Below are positions 1 through 10,864 of a stretch of 64,000 nucleotides of DNA, in pieces. The translations under genes and the position numbers were made by a program. Below the pieces are notes generated by a model, which did not search any database, was not told where the DNA came from, and saw nothing but the letters and a program-made list of their open reading frames with translations. The first letter of the stretch is position 1. The number at the start of each line of letters is the position of its first letter. The stretch comes from Plastoroseomonas arctica (GTDB lineage Bacteria > Pseudomonadota > Alphaproteobacteria > Acetobacterales > Acetobacteraceae), in contig NZ_JAAEDH010000002.1 of NCBI RefSeq assembly GCF_018128965.1, forward strand, positions 1 to 64,000, read 5' to 3'.

Positions 1-110
1 CTGCGGCGAGCCGCGAGACGACCCTGCCCGCGACGCGCCCCGCCGCCACGGCCCCCGCCGGACCGCTGCGCCAGGCGGTGGCGCGGGAGGCCGATCTTGC
101 GGCTCGTTGA
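1..110 (+). CDS. ftsI: C-terminal end of FtsI / penicillin-binding protein 3 (partial)
   Basis: Only the last 35 codons and a TGA stop are inside the window, with codons starting at base 3. The visible tail is rich in Ala, Pro and Arg and holds no catalytic motif, so the protein cannot be identified from its own sequence. The assignment rests on position: in proteobacterial dcw clusters ftsI, the septal transpeptidase gene, directly precedes murE. The tail overlaps the TTG start of murE by 14 bases, which suggests translational coupling. Another upstream dcw gene is possible but less likely. Confidence 0.55.
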   Translation, partial: AASRETTLPATRPAATAPAGPLRQAVAREADLAAR

Positions 111-1554
111 CCTGACGCGCGCCGCGGGACTGCCGGGGGAGGCGGCCGGGTTGGCCGAGGTCACCGCCATCACCGCCGACAGCCGCGCGGTCGAGACCGG
201 CACGCTGTTCGCCGCGCTGCCCGGCACCCGCGCCGATGGCGCGAGCTACATCGCCGAGGCCGTGGCGCGCGGTGCGGCCGCCGTGCTCGCACCCTCGGGC
301 ACGCCCTGGCCGGCGGGCATCGCGCCGGTGCCGCTGCTGCGCGCCGATGATCCCCGCCGTGCCCTCGCACTGATGGCGGCCGCCTTCCATGCCGCGCAGC
401 CCGCCACGCTGATCGCCGTGACCGGCACCAACGGCAAGACCAGCACGGTGGATTTCCTGCGCCAGCTCTGGACGCTCGCCGGGCAGCGCGCCGCGTCGAT
501 CGGCACGCTCGGCATCGTGGCCGAGGGGTTTCCGCCTGGTCCGACGCTGACCACGCCCGACCCGGTGACGCTGCATGAACGGCTCGCTGCGCTGGCTGCC
601 GCGGGCGTGGCGCGCGCCGCGATCGAGGCCTCGTCGCATGGGCTGGAGCAGCGGCGCCTGGATGGCGTGCGGCTGGCGGCGGCGGGGTTCTCGAATCTCA
701 CGCGCGATCACCTCGATTTCCACGGCGGGATGGATGGTTATCGCGCCGCCAAGCTGCGCCTGTTCGACACGCTGCTGCCCGCCGGTGCCCCGGCCGTGTT
801 CAACGCCGACATGGACGGCGCCACGCTCGACTGGCTGCGCGCCATCGCGGCCCGCCGGGGGCTACGCCGCATCGAGGTCGGCGAGGCGGGCCGCGAGATC
901 CGCCTGCTGGCGCTGCACCCGCAGACCACCGGCCAGGTGCTGGAGATCGAGGCCGGCGGCGTGCCGCAGACACTGGAACTTGCCCTGCCCGGCCGGTTCC
1001 AGGCGGAGAACGTGTTGATGGCCGTGGCCCTCGCCATCGCGACCGGCCTGCCCGAGGCGCTGTCCCTGGCACCCAGGCTGGTCGGCGTTCGCGGCCGGAT
1101 GGAGTTTGCCGCACGGCTGCCGAATGGCGCGGCGGTCTATGTGGACTACGCGCATACGCCCGACGCGCTGGAGCGCCTGCTCATGGCACTCCGCCCGCAT
1201 GTCACGGGGCAGCTGCACGTGGTGTTCGGCGCCGGGGGCGACCGCGACCCCGGCAAGCGGCCGCTGATGGGGGCGGCCTGCGCGCGCCTCGCCGACCGTT
1301 GCTGGATCACCGACGACAATCCGCGCGGCGAGGACCCGGCGCTGATCCGCGCCGCCATCCGCGCCGCCTGCCCCGACGGCATCGAGATCGGCGACCGCGC
1401 CGAGGCGATCGCGGTGGCGATGGCGGCGCTGCGCGCCGGCGATATCCTGGCCGTCGCCGGCAAGGGGCATGAGAGCGGGCAGACCATCGCGGGTGTGACC
1501 CTGCCCTTCGATGATGCCGCGGTGGTCAAGCGCCTCGCGGGAGTGGCGCCATGA
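97..1554 (+). CDS. murE: UDP-MurNAc-L-Ala-D-Glu:meso-diaminopimelate ligase
   Basis: MurE is the cytoplasmic ATP-dependent ligase that adds the third residue of the peptidoglycan stem peptide. The 485-residue length is normal. The ATP-binding loop GTNGKT is near residue 110. The DNPR motif near residue 405 is the family signature for meso-diaminopimelate rather than lysine, so this is a DAP-type wall. The Mur ligase N-terminal, central and C-terminal domains are all present. The start is TTG at base 97, because the alignable N-terminus (MRLVDLTRAAGL) begins there and no upstream ATG exists in frame. It overlaps the upstream ftsI stop and shares ATGA with murF, so it is part of a coupled operon. 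Confidence 0.95.
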   Translation: MRLVDLTRAAGLPGEAAGLAEVTAITADSRAVETGTLFAALPGTRADGASYIAEAVARGAAAVLAPSGTPWPAGIAPVPLLRADDPRRALALMAAAFHAAQPATLIAVTGTNGKTSTVDFLRQLWTLAGQRAASIGTLGIVAEGFPPGPTLTTPDPVTLHERLAALAAAGVARAAIEASSHGLEQRRLDGVRLAAAGFSNLTRDHLDFHGGMDGYRAAKLRLFDTLLPAGAPAVFNADMDGATLDWLRAIAARRGLRRIEVGEAGREIRLLALHPQTTGQVLEIEAGGVPQTLELALPGRFQAENVLMAVALAIATGLPEALSLAPRLVGVRGRMEFAARLPNGAAVYVDYAHTPDALERLLMALRPHVTGQLHVVFGAGGDRDPGKRPLMGAACARLADRCWITDDNPRGEDPALIRAAIRAACPDGIEIGDRAEAIAVAMAALRAGDILAVAGKGHESGQTIAGVTLPFDDAAVVKRLAGVAP

Positions 1555-2912
1555 CGCCGCTCTGGACCTCGGTCGAGATGGAAGCGGCGACCGGTGGGTC
1601 CATGATGCACGCCGCCGACGTCACCGGCGTCGCCATCGACAGCCGCGCGGTCGCGAAGGGCGACCTCTTCATCGCGCTTGTAGCCGAGCGCGACGGGCAT
1701 GATTTCGTCGGCCCCGCAATGGCGGCCGGCGCCGGGGCCGCGATGGTCCATCGCGACCCGGGCGTGGCGGCGCCGCTGCTGCGCGTGACGGATACCCTCG
1801 CCGGCCTCGCCGCCCTCGGCGGCGCCGGGCGGGCGCGGAGTGCGGCGCGCGTCGTGGCGGTGACCGGCAGCGTCGGCAAGACGACGACGAAGGAGATGCT
1901 GCGCGCCATCCTCGCGGCCAGCGGCGTCACCCATGCCGCCGAGGCTTCCTACAACAACCAGTGGGGCGTCCCGCTGACCCTCGCGCGCACGCCGCGCGAC
2001 GCGGAATACGCGGTCATAGAGATCGGCATGAACCACGCCGGCGAGATCGCCCCCCTCGCGCGCATGGCGCGCCCGGACGTGGCGCTGATCACCTCGGTCG
2101 CCGCCGCGCATATCGGCCATCTCGGCAGCCTCCAGGCCATTGCGCGCGAGAAGGGCGCGATCTTCTCCGGCCTCGATGCCGGCGGGATCGCGGTGTTGCC
2201 CGGTGACGCGCCGCATCTCGACATCCTGGTCGAGGCCGCCGGCGCGGCGCGCGTGATCCTGTTCGGCGAGGGCGGCGAGGCGCAGGCGCTGCGCGTCGCC
2301 GCCGATGCCGAGGGCGGCGACATCGAGGCCGACATCCTGGGCACGCGCCTGGCTTTCCGCCTCGGCACGCCGGGTGCGCACATGGCCCGCAACGCCATCG
2401 CCGCCCTGGCCGCCGCTGCCGCGCTCGGTGCCGACATCGCGGCGGGGAGCGCGGCGCTTGCCGACTTTCGCGCGATGCCGGGGCGTGGCGATCGCCGGAC
2501 CGTCGCGACGCCGGATGGCGGCTCCGCGCTGCTGCTGGACGAGGCCTATAACGGCCAGCCGCCCTCGATGCGCGCGGCGCTGGCGCTGCTGAAGCTGCTG
2601 CCGGCGAAGCGGCGCGTCGCAGTGCTCGGCCAGATGGGCGAGCTCGGCGATTTCGCCGAGGCGGAGCACACGGCCCTTGCGCCGCATGTCGCTGCCGCCG
2701 CCGACCTGGTGTTTGCCTGCGGGCCCCTGATGCGCCACACCCTCGCCGCATTGCCCGCTGGATCGATCGGCGCCTGGGCGGAGACCTCCGCCGCATTGGC
2801 GCCCCTGGTGGCGGCCGCGCTGCGCGACGGGGATGGCGTCCTCGTCAAGGGCAGCCTCGCCACCGGCATGAAAACCGTGGTGCGGACACTGACCGAAAGT
2901 TCGCCCCGATGA
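1551..2912 (+). CDS. murF: UDP-MurNAc-tripeptide:D-Ala-D-Ala ligase
   Basis: MurF is the cytoplasmic ligase that adds the D-alanyl-D-alanine dipeptide and completes the UDP-MurNAc-pentapeptide. It is 453 residues, usual for the family. The P-loop reads [12 protein letters not shown] near residue 105, with the GxxGKT spacing of Mur ligases. The segment [12 protein letters not shown], which follows, is characteristic of MurF. The ATG overlaps the murE stop as ATGA, and its own stop overlaps the mraY start the same way. The dipeptide substrate would come from the ddl product encoded later in the same cluster. Confidence 0.95.
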   Translation: MTPLWTSVEMEAATGGSMMHAADVTGVAIDSRAVAKGDLFIALVAERDGHDFVGPAMAAGAGAAMVHRDPGVAAPLLRVTDTLAGLAALGGAGRARSAARVVAVTGSVGKTTTKEMLRAILAASGVTHAAEASYNNQWGVPLTLARTPRDAEYAVIEIGMNHAGEIAPLARMARPDVALITSVAAAHIGHLGSLQAIAREKGAIFSGLDAGGIAVLPGDAPHLDILVEAAGAARVILFGEGGEAQALRVAADAEGGDIEADILGTRLAFRLGTPGAHMARNAIAALAAAAALGADIAAGSAALADFRAMPGRGDRRTVATPDGGSALLLDEAYNGQPPSMRAALALLKLLPAKRRVAVLGQMGELGDFAEAEHTALAPHVAAAADLVFACGPLMRHTLAALPAGSIGAWAETSAALAPLVAAALRDGDGVLVKGSLATGMKTVVRTLTESSPR

Positions 2913-3997
2913 TCTTCAATCTGCTTGCGCCCTTCGCCGAAGGGTTCCCGCTGTTCAACCTGATCCGCTACACGACCTTCCGCGCGGGTGCCGCCTGCCT
3001 CACCGCGCTGATCATCGCGCTGTTCTTCGGGCCCTCGATCATTCGTTGGCTGCGCGCGCGCCAGCGCGGCGGCCAGCCGATCCGTGAGGATGGGCCGGCG
3101 AGCCACCTCATCACCAAGAAGGGCACGCCCACCATGGGCGGGGTGCTGATCCTGCTCGCACTCGCGGGATCGACCCTGCTGTGGGCGGACCTGCGCAACG
3201 GCTTCGTCTGGTGCGTGATGATGGTCACGCTGGGCTATGGCGCGCTGGGCTTCGCCGACGACTTCCTCAAGGTCACCAAGCGCAACACCAAGGGCGTCTC
3301 GGGCCGCATGAAGCTGATCGCGCAGGCGGGGCTCGGCCTGGTCGCCGCGATCTGGCTCAGCTACCTGATGCCCGGTCCGCTGTCGGACAAGCTGGCCATG
3401 CCGGTGTTCAAGGAAGTGCTGATCCCGCTGGGGATCCTGTTCCCGCTGCTGGCGACGCTTGTGATGATGGGCGCCTCCAACGCCGTGAACCTCACCGACG
3501 GGCTGGACGGCCTGGCCATCGTGCCGGCGATGATCGCGGCGGCGGTCTTCGCGCTGATCGCCTACCTGGTCGGCAACCGCATCTTCGCGGACTACCTGCA
3601 GCTGCACGCGGTGCCTGGCACCGGGGAGCTCGCCGTCTTCGCCTCGGCAATGATCGGGGCGAGCCTCGGCTTCCTGTGGTTCAACGCGCCGCCGGCCGCG
3701 GTGTTCATGGGCGATACCGGTTCGCTCGCGCTGGGCGGCGCGCTGGGCGCGCTCGCGGTCGCGACCAAGCATGAGATCGTGCTGGCCATCGTGGGCGGGT
3801 TGTTCGTGGTGGAGACGGTGTCCGTCATCGTCCAGGTGTTCTGGTACAAGCGCACCGGCAAGCGGGTGTTCCTGATGGCGCCGCTGCACCATCATTTCGA
3901 GAAGAAGGGCTGGGCCGAACCCACCATCGTGATCCGCTTCTGGATCATCGCGATGATCCTGGCGCTGGTCGGCTTGTCCACGTTGAAGATCCGGTGA
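2909..3997 (+). CDS. mraY: Phospho-MurNAc-pentapeptide transferase (lipid I synthase)
   Basis: MraY is the integral membrane enzyme that moves phospho-MurNAc-pentapeptide from UDP to undecaprenyl phosphate and makes lipid I. The 362-residue protein has about ten hydrophobic segments. Family signatures are visible: [15 protein letters not shown] with its acidic pair, [22 protein letters not shown], and [11 protein letters not shown] near the C-terminus. All catalytic-site aspartates expected for the family are present. It is joined to murF by ATGA and to murD by GTGA, so it is translated from the same coupled message. Confidence 0.96.
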   Translation: MIFNLLAPFAEGFPLFNLIRYTTFRAGAACLTALIIALFFGPSIIRWLRARQRGGQPIREDGPASHLITKKGTPTMGGVLILLALAGSTLLWADLRNGFVWCVMMVTLGYGALGFADDFLKVTKRNTKGVSGRMKLIAQAGLGLVAAIWLSYLMPGPLSDKLAMPVFKEVLIPLGILFPLLATLVMMGASNAVNLTDGLDGLAIVPAMIAAAVFALIAYLVGNRIFADYLQLHAVPGTGELAVFASAMIGASLGFLWFNAPPAAVFMGDTGSLALGGALGALAVATKHEIVLAIVGGLFVVETVSVIVQVFWYKRTGKRVFLMAPLHHHFEKKGWAEPTIVIRFWIIAMILALVGLSTLKIR

Positions 3998-5340
3998 CGC
4001 CGTTCGTGGGACAGCGGGTCGCGGTGATGGGTCTGGGCAAGGCCGGCTTCGACGCGGCCAGGCGCCTGCGCGACTGGGGCGCGGATGTGACCGCCTGGGA
4101 TGACTGCGCGGATGCACGCGATCGCGCGGCCGCCGAGGGCCTCACGCTGCGCGATCCGGCCGAGGGGCTGGACGCGGATGCGCTGCTGCTCTCGCCCGGC
4201 ATTCCGCACACACACCCCGTGCCGCATGCGGCCGCGCAGGCCGCGCGAGCCGCTGGCGTTCCCATCCTCTGCGACGTGGAATTCCTGTTCCGCGCGGTCC
4301 GGGCCAGCGGCTCCGAGGCGCGCTTCGTGGGCGTCACCGGCACCAATGGGAAGAGCACCGTGACGGCGCTGATCCACCACATCCTGACCACCGCGGGCCG
4401 GGTGTCCGAGGTTGGCGGCAATCTCGGGCCGCCGGCGCTCGGACTCAACATGTTGTGGCACGAGGGCATCTATACCCTCGAAATGTCGTCCTACATGTTG
4501 GAGCGACTCGCGCGGATGCGCTTCAACACAGGGGTAATGCTGAACCTTTCCCCCGATCATCTCGACCGCCATGGGAGCATGGCCGGCTATGTCGCTGCGA
4601 AGGCGAATATCTTCGCGCGCCAGGTCGCCGGCGACACCGCGGTGGTCGGGATGGATGACGAGGCCAGCGCCGCGATGGCGCAGGGCCGGGCGGGTTTCGT
4701 GCGCCGAATTTCGGCGACCACGCGCCAGCCAGGCGGCGTCTGGTGCGACGATGGCGTGCTGCGCGATGAGGAGGGCGCGTTCTGCGACCTGCGCGAGGCG
4801 CGCGCCTTGCCCGGCGCGCACAATGCGCAGAACGCCGCCGCCGCCGCCGCCGCCTGCCTGGCACTCGACGTGCCGCGCGCGGCCATCGCGGCGGGGGTGC
4901 TCAGCTACCCCGGCCTGCCTCACCGGCTCGAGCGCGTGGCCGAGTTCGGCGGCGTCGCCTGGATCAACGACAGCAAGGCCACGAATGCCGACAGCGCCGC
5001 GCGCGCCCTGGCCAGTTATGACCGCGTCGCCTGGATCGTGGGGGGCATCGCGAAGGATGGCGGCATCGAGAGCCTCGCGCCGTGGCTTGGCCGCGTCGCG
5101 AAGGCCTATCTGATCGGGCGCGACGCGCCGCTCCTCGCCGCGACGCTGGCGCGCCACGGCGTGCCGCACGCGGTGGTCGGCGACCTCGCCAGCGCCATTG
5201 CCGCCGCCCATGCCGAGGCTGCCGCGCCGGTGGTGCTGCTCTCGCCGGCCTGCGCCAGCTGGGACCAGTTCCCGGGCTTCGACGCGCGCGGCGATGCGTT
5301 CCGCGCCCAGGTCCTCGCACTCGCCGGGGGGGCGCGCTGA
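3994..5340 (+). CDS. murD: UDP-MurNAc-L-Ala:D-Glu ligase
   Basis: MurD is the cytoplasmic ligase that adds D-glutamate to UDP-MurNAc-L-alanine. It has 448 residues. An N-terminal Rossmann-like glycine motif ([15 protein letters not shown]) is followed by the P-loop TGTNGKST near residue 115, and by the C-terminal segment [16 protein letters not shown] that is typical of MurD. The start is GTG at 3994, overlapping the mraY stop as GTGA; no in-frame ATG lies close by that would keep the nucleotide-binding N-terminus. The next gene, ftsW, begins at the last base of its stop codon. Confidence 0.94.
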   Translation: MTPFVGQRVAVMGLGKAGFDAARRLRDWGADVTAWDDCADARDRAAAEGLTLRDPAEGLDADALLLSPGIPHTHPVPHAAAQAARAAGVPILCDVEFLFRAVRASGSEARFVGVTGTNGKSTVTALIHHILTTAGRVSEVGGNLGPPALGLNMLWHEGIYTLEMSSYMLERLARMRFNTGVMLNLSPDHLDRHGSMAGYVAAKANIFARQVAGDTAVVGMDDEASAAMAQGRAGFVRRISATTRQPGGVWCDDGVLRDEEGAFCDLREARALPGAHNAQNAAAAAAACLALDVPRAAIAAGVLSYPGLPHRLERVAEFGGVAWINDSKATNADSAARALASYDRVAWIVGGIAKDGGIESLAPWLGRVAKAYLIGRDAPLLAATLARHGVPHAVVGDLASAIAAAHAEAAAPVVLLSPACASWDQFPGFDARGDAFRAQVLALAGGAR

Positions 5341-6482
5341 TGGCCGCCTTCTCGCGCAGCGATGATTCGACCCTCGGCCGCTGGTGGTGGACCGTAGATC
5401 GCTGGACGCTCTCGGCGCTGATGGCGCTGATCGCGATCGGCTATGTGATGATGCTCGCGGCGTCGCCGGCGGTGGCCGAGCGCATCGGCACCTCCTCGCG
5501 CCACAGCTTCTTCATCAAGCAGGTGGCCTACCTGGCACTCGCGGCCACGGTCATGGTGGTTGTCTCGCTGCTCTCGCCCAAGAACATCCGAAGGCTCGCG
5601 CTGCTCGGCTTCGCCGGCGCGCTGGTGGCCACGGCGGCGACGCTCGTGATCGGCGTCGAGATCAAAGGTGCGCGCCGCTGGCTGCCGATCCCCTTCCTGT
5701 CGCTGCAGCCTTCGGAATTCCTCAAGCCGTGCTTCGCGGTGGTGGCGGCCTGGCTGATCGCGGAAGGCCGCGCGCCGGGCAGCAAGCTGCCGGGAATGAT
5801 CATCACGCTGTGCCTGTTCGCGATCGTCGGGCTGATCCTGAAGCAGCAGCCGGATATCGGCATGCTGTTCGTCGTGACCGTGGTGCTGTTCGCACAGATT
5901 TTCGTCGCCGGGATCAACCTGTTCGTCGTCGGTGGAGCGGGGGCGCTCGCGGTCGGGCTGGGCGCGGTCGTCTACCTCACCCGCCAGCATGTGCGCGACC
6001 GCGTGGCGGCCTTCCTCAGCCCGGTCTGCAATGACCGCGAGAACTACCAGATCTGCACCGCGCTCGAGGCCTTCGGCAATGGCGGGCTGCTCGGCCGCGG
6101 CCCCGGCGAGGGAAGGCTGAAGAACGTGCTGCCCGACGCGCATGCCGATTTCGTCTTCGCCGTCGCCGGCGAGGAATTCGGCATGGTGGTGTGCCTGGTC
6201 ATCTTGGGGCTGTTCCTGTTCGTGGTGGTGCGCGGCTTGCTGAAGCTGCTGAGCGAGAGCGACCTGTTCGTGGTGCTCGCGGCCGCGGGGCTGCTCACGC
6301 AGTTCGGCCTGCAGGCCTTCATCAACATGGCCTCCACCCTGCACCTGATCCCGACCAAGGGCATGACGCTGCCCTTCGTGAGCTATGGCGGGTCCTCGGT
6401 GATCGCGATCGCGCTGGGGATGGGAATGCTGCTCGCACTCACCCGCCGCCGCGTGACGCGCAGTTCCGGGGCGGAGGCGTGA
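5340..6482 (+). CDS. ftsW: Septal peptidoglycan glycosyltransferase FtsW (SEDS family)
   Basis: FtsW polymerises lipid II into glycan strands at the division site, together with FtsI. The 380-residue protein is mostly transmembrane segments. SEDS landmarks are visible: SLQPSEFLKP, KQQPDIGM and, near the end, PFVSYGGSSVIAIALGMG. The ATG at 5340 uses the last base of the murD stop (TGATG). An upstream extension in the same frame runs antiparallel to no known domain and is simply murD sequence in another frame, so I discarded it. The gene sits between murD and murG, as in most proteobacterial dcw clusters. Confidence 0.94.
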   Translation: MAAFSRSDDSTLGRWWWTVDRWTLSALMALIAIGYVMMLAASPAVAERIGTSSRHSFFIKQVAYLALAATVMVVVSLLSPKNIRRLALLGFAGALVATAATLVIGVEIKGARRWLPIPFLSLQPSEFLKPCFAVVAAWLIAEGRAPGSKLPGMIITLCLFAIVGLILKQQPDIGMLFVVTVVLFAQIFVAGINLFVVGGAGALAVGLGAVVYLTRQHVRDRVAAFLSPVCNDRENYQICTALEAFGNGGLLGRGPGEGRLKNVLPDAHADFVFAVAGEEFGMVVCLVILGLFLFVVVRGLLKLLSESDLFVVLAAAGLLTQFGLQAFINMASTLHLIPTKGMTLPFVSYGGSSVIAIALGMGMLLALTRRRVTRSSGAEA

Positions 6483-6490
6483 GGGGCCCC

Positions 6491-7603
6491 GTGGCACGTC
6501 CGATCGTCATCGCCGCCGGGGGCACCGGCGGGCATCTGTTCCCCGCCGAGGCGCTCGCGGTGGCGCTGATCGCGCGCGGTGAGCGGATCGCGCTGATGAC
6601 CGATGCGCGCAGTGCCGCCTTCGACAGCCCGGCCTTCGCCAATGCGGAGCGCTTCGCCCTGGCCGGCGCGGGGCTTTCGGGGCGCGGCTTGGTGTCGGCC
6701 GTTCGCGGTGCCGCCGCACTTGTCGCCGGCACCTTCGCCGCGCGGCGGCTGTTCAAGCGCCTGGATGCGAGCGCGGTGGTGGGCTTCGGCGGCTATCCCT
6801 CCGTCCCGCCGCTGATGGCAGCGTCGCTGATGCCGTCGGCGCGCAGGCCGGCGATGATCCTGCATGAGCAGAATGCCGTACTCGGCCGTGCCAACCGGGC
6901 GCTCGCGACGCGCGCCGATCTGATCGCGCTCTCCTTCGCCGGCACGCGCTCGGTGCCCGAGGGCACGCGCGCCGAGGTCGTGGGCAACCCGGTGCGCCCC
7001 GCGCTCGCGGCGCTGTCGGGGGCTGGCTATTCTCTGCCCGATGGCGCGCTGCGGCTGCTGGTCACCGGCGGCAGCCTCGGTGCGCGGGTTTTTGCCGATG
7101 TGGTGCCCGAGGCGGTTGCACTGCTGCCCGAGGCGTTGCGCGCGCGCCTGGTCGTCACGCAGCAGGCCCGCGCCGAGGATTTCTCCCGCACGCGGGATGC
7201 CTATTCGGCGCTCGGCATCCCCGCCGAGGTCTCGGCCTTCTTCCCCGACATCGCGAACCGGCTGTCGATGGCGCATCTGGTCGTCGCGCGCGCCGGCGCA
7301 TCGACCATCGCGGAGCTCGCCTGCGCGGGGCGGCCGGCCATCCTGGTGCCGCTGCCGCACGCGATCGACGACCACCAGAGTGCGAATGCGCGCGCGCTGG
7401 AGCACGCCGGTGCCGCCGTGGTCATGCCGCAGCCCCGCTTCACGGCCGAGGCGCTGGCCGAACTGCTGAGCGAGCTGCTGGCCGATGCCGGGCGCCTCGC
7501 GCGCATGGCGGGTGCCGCGCAGCCGCTGGCGCGCCCCGATGCGGCGAGCGTGCTGGCGGACCGGGTGCAGGCGTTGATCGCCGCGAGAGCGGAGGCAAGC
7601 TGA
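6491..7603 (+). CDS. murG: Lipid II synthase (GlcNAc transferase MurG)
   Basis: MurG is the membrane-associated GT-B glycosyltransferase that adds GlcNAc to lipid I. Motifs are clear: [10 protein letters not shown] at the N-terminus, VTGGSLGAR in the middle, and [19 protein letters not shown] followed by [12 protein letters not shown], the UDP-GlcNAc site. Two GTG starts are possible. I prefer 6491, because GAGG at 6481-6484 is well spaced before it. The alternative at 6479 overlaps the ftsW stop (GTGA) but has its GGAGG only one base upstream. Either choice gives 370-374 residues, normal for the family. Confidence 0.94.
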   Translation: MARPIVIAAGGTGGHLFPAEALAVALIARGERIALMTDARSAAFDSPAFANAERFALAGAGLSGRGLVSAVRGAAALVAGTFAARRLFKRLDASAVVGFGGYPSVPPLMAASLMPSARRPAMILHEQNAVLGRANRALATRADLIALSFAGTRSVPEGTRAEVVGNPVRPALAALSGAGYSLPDGALRLLVTGGSLGARVFADVVPEAVALLPEALRARLVVTQQARAEDFSRTRDAYSALGIPAEVSAFFPDIANRLSMAHLVVARAGASTIAELACAGRPAILVPLPHAIDDHQSANARALEHAGAAVVMPQPRFTAEALAELLSELLADAGRLARMAGAAQPLARPDAASVLADRVQALIAARAEAS

Positions 7604-9042
7604 TGCGCGCGCTGCCGCTCGACATCGGGGCCATCCATTTCGTCGGCATCGGCGGCATCGGCATGTCCGGCATCGCGGAGGTGCTGCACAATCTCGGCTA
7701 CCGCGTGCAAGGCAGCGACATCGCCGAGGGTGCCAATGTGCAGCGCCTGCGCGCTGCCGGGATCGCCGTCACCGTGGGCCATGCGGCGGCCAATCTCGGC
7801 GAGGCGCAGGTGGTGGTCACCTCCACCGCGGTGAAGCGCGACAATCCCGAGGTCGTCGCGGCGCGGCAAAAATTCATTCCGGTGGTGCGCCGCGCCGAGA
7901 TGCTCGCCGAGCTGATGCGGCTGAAATGGTCGATCGCGATCGGCGGCACCCATGGCAAGACGACCACGACCAGCCTGGTCGCGACGGTGCTGGAAGCGGC
8001 CAAGATCGACCCGACCGTGATCAATGGCGGCATCATCAATGCCTATGGCACGAACACGCGCCTGGGCGCAGGCGACTGGATGGTGGTGGAGGCCGATGAG
8101 AGCGACGGCAGCTTCCTCAAACTGCCCGCCGTGGTCGCAGTCGTCACCAACATGGACCCCGAGCACCTGGACCATTGGGGCACCGGCGAGGCGATGAAGG
8201 AGGGCTTCTACCAGTTCGTCTCGAACATCCCCTTCTACGGCTTCGCGGTGCTGTGCATGGACCACCCGGAGGTGCAGGCGATGATCCCGCGCCTGGCCGA
8301 CCGGCGCCTCATCACCTACGGCTTCTCGCCCCAGGCCGATGTGCGGGCGGAGCGCATGATCTCCGACCGCATGGGGGCCACCTTCGAAGTGGTGGTGAGC
8401 GATCGCGCGACGCGGCGCTCGCGCATGCTCAAGCCCTTCCGGCTGCCGATGCTCGGCGCGCACAACGTGGCCAATGCGCTGGCCGCCATCGCGATCGGCG
8501 TCGAGATGGACGTGCATGAGGATGTGATCCGCTCGGCACTCGCGGGCTTCAAGGGCGTGAAGCGGCGCTTCACGCGCACCGGTGAATCGGGGGGCATCAC
8601 CGTCATAGACGATTACGGGCACCATCCGGTGGAGATCGCGGCGGTGCTGAAGGCGGCGCGGCAGGCCGGCGCGCGCGACGTGATCGCGGTGGTGCAGCCG
8701 CACCGTTACAGCCGCCTCGCGACGCTGTTCGAGGAATTCTGCCAGTGCATGAATGACGCGGGCACGGTGATCGTGGCCGACGTCTACGCCGCCGGCGAAG
8801 CGCCCATCGAGGGCATCGACAAGGACGGGCTGGTCGAGGGTCTGCGTTCGCACGGGCACCGCTCCGTGGTGCCGCTGCCGGGGCCGGAGAGCCTGGCGGA
8901 AATGGTCAACGCCATCGCCAAGGCCGGCGACTACGTGGTGTGCCTGGGTGCCGGCACGATCACCAACTGGGCGCATGCGTTGCCGGCCCAGTTGACCGCG
9001 CTGCAGACGCGCAAGCCTGCCCGTCCGGGTGGTGGGGCGTGA
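7603..9042 (+). CDS. murC: UDP-MurNAc:L-alanine ligase
   Basis: MurC carries out the first amino-acid addition to UDP-MurNAc in the cytoplasm. The 479-residue protein starts with the Rossmann-like [16 protein letters not shown] segment. It has the P-loop [12 protein letters not shown] near residue 115, then EADESDGSF and [10 protein letters not shown], both typical of Mur[11 protein letters not shown] and QPHRYSR in the C-terminal domain are also family signatures. Its ATG uses the last base of the murG stop, and the murB ATG uses the last base of its own stop, so expression is coupled on both sides. Confidence 0.96.
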   Translation: MRALPLDIGAIHFVGIGGIGMSGIAEVLHNLGYRVQGSDIAEGANVQRLRAAGIAVTVGHAAANLGEAQVVVTSTAVKRDNPEVVAARQKFIPVVRRAEMLAELMRLKWSIAIGGTHGKTTTTSLVATVLEAAKIDPTVINGGIINAYGTNTRLGAGDWMVVEADESDGSFLKLPAVVAVVTNMDPEHLDHWGTGEAMKEGFYQFVSNIPFYGFAVLCMDHPEVQAMIPRLADRRLITYGFSPQADVRAERMISDRMGATFEVVVSDRATRRSRMLKPFRLPMLGAHNVANALAAIAIGVEMDVHEDVIRSALAGFKGVKRRFTRTGESGGITVIDDYGHHPVEIAAVLKAARQAGARDVIAVVQPHRYSRLATLFEEFCQCMNDAGTVIVADVYAAGEAPIEGIDKDGLVEGLRSHGHRSVVPLPGPESLAEMVNAIAKAGDYVVCLGAGTITNWAHALPAQLTALQTRKPARPGGGA

Positions 9043-9947
9043 TGCCGCGCGCGCCCCTCGCCGCCACGTTGCCGCCGCTGCGCGGGCGGGTGCAGCACGA
9101 CGTGGCGCTCGCCCCCTTCACCTGGTTCCGCGTGGGCGGCCCGGCCGATGTTCTGGTGCGGCCTGCGGATGTGGATGACCTGCTGGTGCTGCTGCGCGAC
9201 ATGCCCGGCGCGATGCCGCTGACCGTGCTGGGCGCGGCGTCGAACCTGCTCATCCGCGATGGCGGCATCCGCGGCGTGGCGCTGCGCCTCGCACGCGGCT
9301 TTTCGGCAATCGACGTCGAGGCGGATGGGATCGTCGCGGGTGCGGCGGCGCTGGACGTGACGCTGGCGGAAACCGCGGCAGCGAGCGGCCTTGCGGGGCT
9401 GGAATTTCTGGTGGGAGTTCCCGGCACGGTCGGTGGCGCGGTCGCGATGAACGCGGGCGCCTACGGCGGCGAAATCCGCGATGTTCTGGATTGGGCGGAG
9501 GTCGCAACGCCGGATGGCCTCGTGCGCCTAAGCGCTGATGCGCTAGCCTTCGCCTATCGGCACGCGACGCTGCCCGCGCGCGGTGTCGTCACCCGCGCGC
9601 GCTTCCACGCCATCCCCGGCGACCGCGCCGCTGTCACCGCGCGCCTCGCCGCCATCCGCGCCGAGCGTGAGGCCGCGCAGCCGGTCCGTGCGCGTACGGG
9701 TGGTTCCACCTTCAAGAATCCGCCCGGGGAAAAAGCCTGGGCGCTGATCGACGCCGCCGGCGCGCGCGGGCTCACCCTCGGCGCCGCGCAGGTCAGCGCG
9801 AAGCATTGCAACTTCCTGCTCAATCTCGGTGGCGCAAGTGCTGCCGATCTCGAAGCGCTGGGCGAGGACGTGCGCGCGCGCGTGCTGGCGCATGCCGGCG
9901 TGACGCTGGAGTGGGAGATCAAACGCATCGGGGAGCCCGCGCCATGA
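9042..9947 (+). CDS. murB: UDP-N-acetylenolpyruvoylglucosamine reductase
   Basis: MurB is the FAD enzyme that reduces enolpyruvyl-UDP-GlcNAc to UDP-MurNAc with NADPH. It has 301 residues. The FAD-binding part contains TWFRVGGPADVLVRPAD, GAASNLLIRDGG and VGVPGTVGGAVAMNAGAYG. The C-terminal part carries RTGGSTFKNPPGEKAW, which includes the proton-donor serine region, and AKHCNFLLN. The lack of an extra Tyr loop insertion suggests the type II form, an inference from length only. The ATG at 9042 overlaps the murC stop, and the ddl start overlaps its own stop as ATGA. Confidence 0.95.
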   Translation: MPRAPLAATLPPLRGRVQHDVALAPFTWFRVGGPADVLVRPADVDDLLVLLRDMPGAMPLTVLGAASNLLIRDGGIRGVALRLARGFSAIDVEADGIVAGAAALDVTLAETAAASGLAGLEFLVGVPGTVGGAVAMNAGAYGGEIRDVLDWAEVATPDGLVRLSADALAFAYRHATLPARGVVTRARFHAIPGDRAAVTARLAAIRAEREAAQPVRARTGGSTFKNPPGEKAWALIDAAGARGLTLGAAQVSAKHCNFLLNLGGASAADLEALGEDVRARVLAHAGVTLEWEIKRIGEPAP

Positions 9948-10864
9948 CGCGCGTCGCGGTCCTCATGGGCGGCATTTCGAACGAGCGCGCGGTCAGCCTC
10001 GCCTCCGGCGCGCAGGTCGTTGCCGCGCTGCGCGAGGCCGGCTTCACCGTCACCACCATCGATGCAGGTGCCGATCTCGGCGCGCTGGTCGCGGCGCTGA
10101 CCCCCGCGCCGGATGTGGTGTTCAACGCGCTGCATGGCCGCTTCGGGGAGGATGGCTGCATCCAGGGCGTGCTCGATTGGATGAGCATTCGCTATACACA
10201 TTCGGGCGTGCTCGCCTCCGCACTCGCGATGGACAAGGTCGCAGCGCGCGCGGTTTTCGCGGTGCATGGGCTGCCAATCGCGGAAGGGCGCGTCGTGACG
10301 CGCGCCGCACTTGAAGCCGAAGACCCCCTGCCGCTCCCCTATGTGGTCAAGCCGGCGCAGGAAGGCAGCTCCGTCGGCGTCCACATCATCCGCGCCGGCG
10401 ACAATCGCCGTGCCGAGATCGCGCGCGGCTGGCGCTTCGGCGACGACATTTTGGCCGAGCGTTTCATCCCCGGCCGCGAGCTGACCGTGGGCGTGCTAGG
10501 CGACCGCGCGCTGGAGGTCACCGACATCCTCGCCGATGCCGGGGAGTTCTACGACTACGACAGCAAATACGCTGCTGGCGGCAGCCGCCACATCATCCCC
10601 GCGCGGATCCACCCCGCGGTCCGCGACCGCGCGATGGATGTGGCCCTCGCCGCGCATCGCGCGCTGGGCTGCCGCGGCGCCACGCGCGCCGATTTCCGCT
10701 ACGACGACACGCGGGGCGAACCCGGCGAGCTGGTGCTGCTGGAGGTCAACACTCAGCCCGGCCTCACGCCGACCTCGCTGCTGCCCGAGCAGGCCGCGCA
10801 TTGCGGCATGAACTTCCCCGCGCTCTGCGCCTGGATGGTCGGGGAGGCGCGCCATGGGTGTTGA
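9944..10864 (+). CDS. ddl: D-alanine--D-alanine ligase
   Basis: Ddl joins two D-alanines with ATP and supplies the dipeptide that MurF adds. It is an ATP-grasp enzyme of 306 residues, the usual length. The N-terminus MGGISNERAVSL is the family signature; the ATP-grasp loop KPAQEGSSVGVH follows, then LEVNTQPGLTPTSLLPEQA near the end, which holds the metal and substrate ligands. The ATG at 9944 forms ATGA with the murB stop. The downstream ftsQ begins 11 bases before its stop. Confidence 0.95.
   Translation: MTRVAVLMGGISNERAVSLASGAQVVAALREAGFTVTTIDAGADLGALVAALTPAPDVVFNALHGRFGEDGCIQGVLDWMSIRYTHSGVLASALAMDKVAARAVFAVHGLPIAEGRVVTRAALEAEDPLPLPYVVKPAQEGSSVGVHIIRAGDNRRAEIARGWRFGDDILAERFIPGRELTVGVLGDRALEVTDILADAGEFYDYDSKYAAGGSRHIIPARIHPAVRDRAMDVALAAHRALGCRGATRADFRYDDTRGEPGELVLLEVNTQPGLTPTSLLPEQAAHCGMNFPALCAWMVGEARHGC

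Noticed and set aside
7201-8976. Long antisense reading frame opposite murG and murC (591 residues)
   Set aside because: It lies entirely opposite clear Mur ligase genes and reads as His/Arg/Ala-rich translation typical of GC-rich DNA in the complementary frame. No domain or start context supports it.
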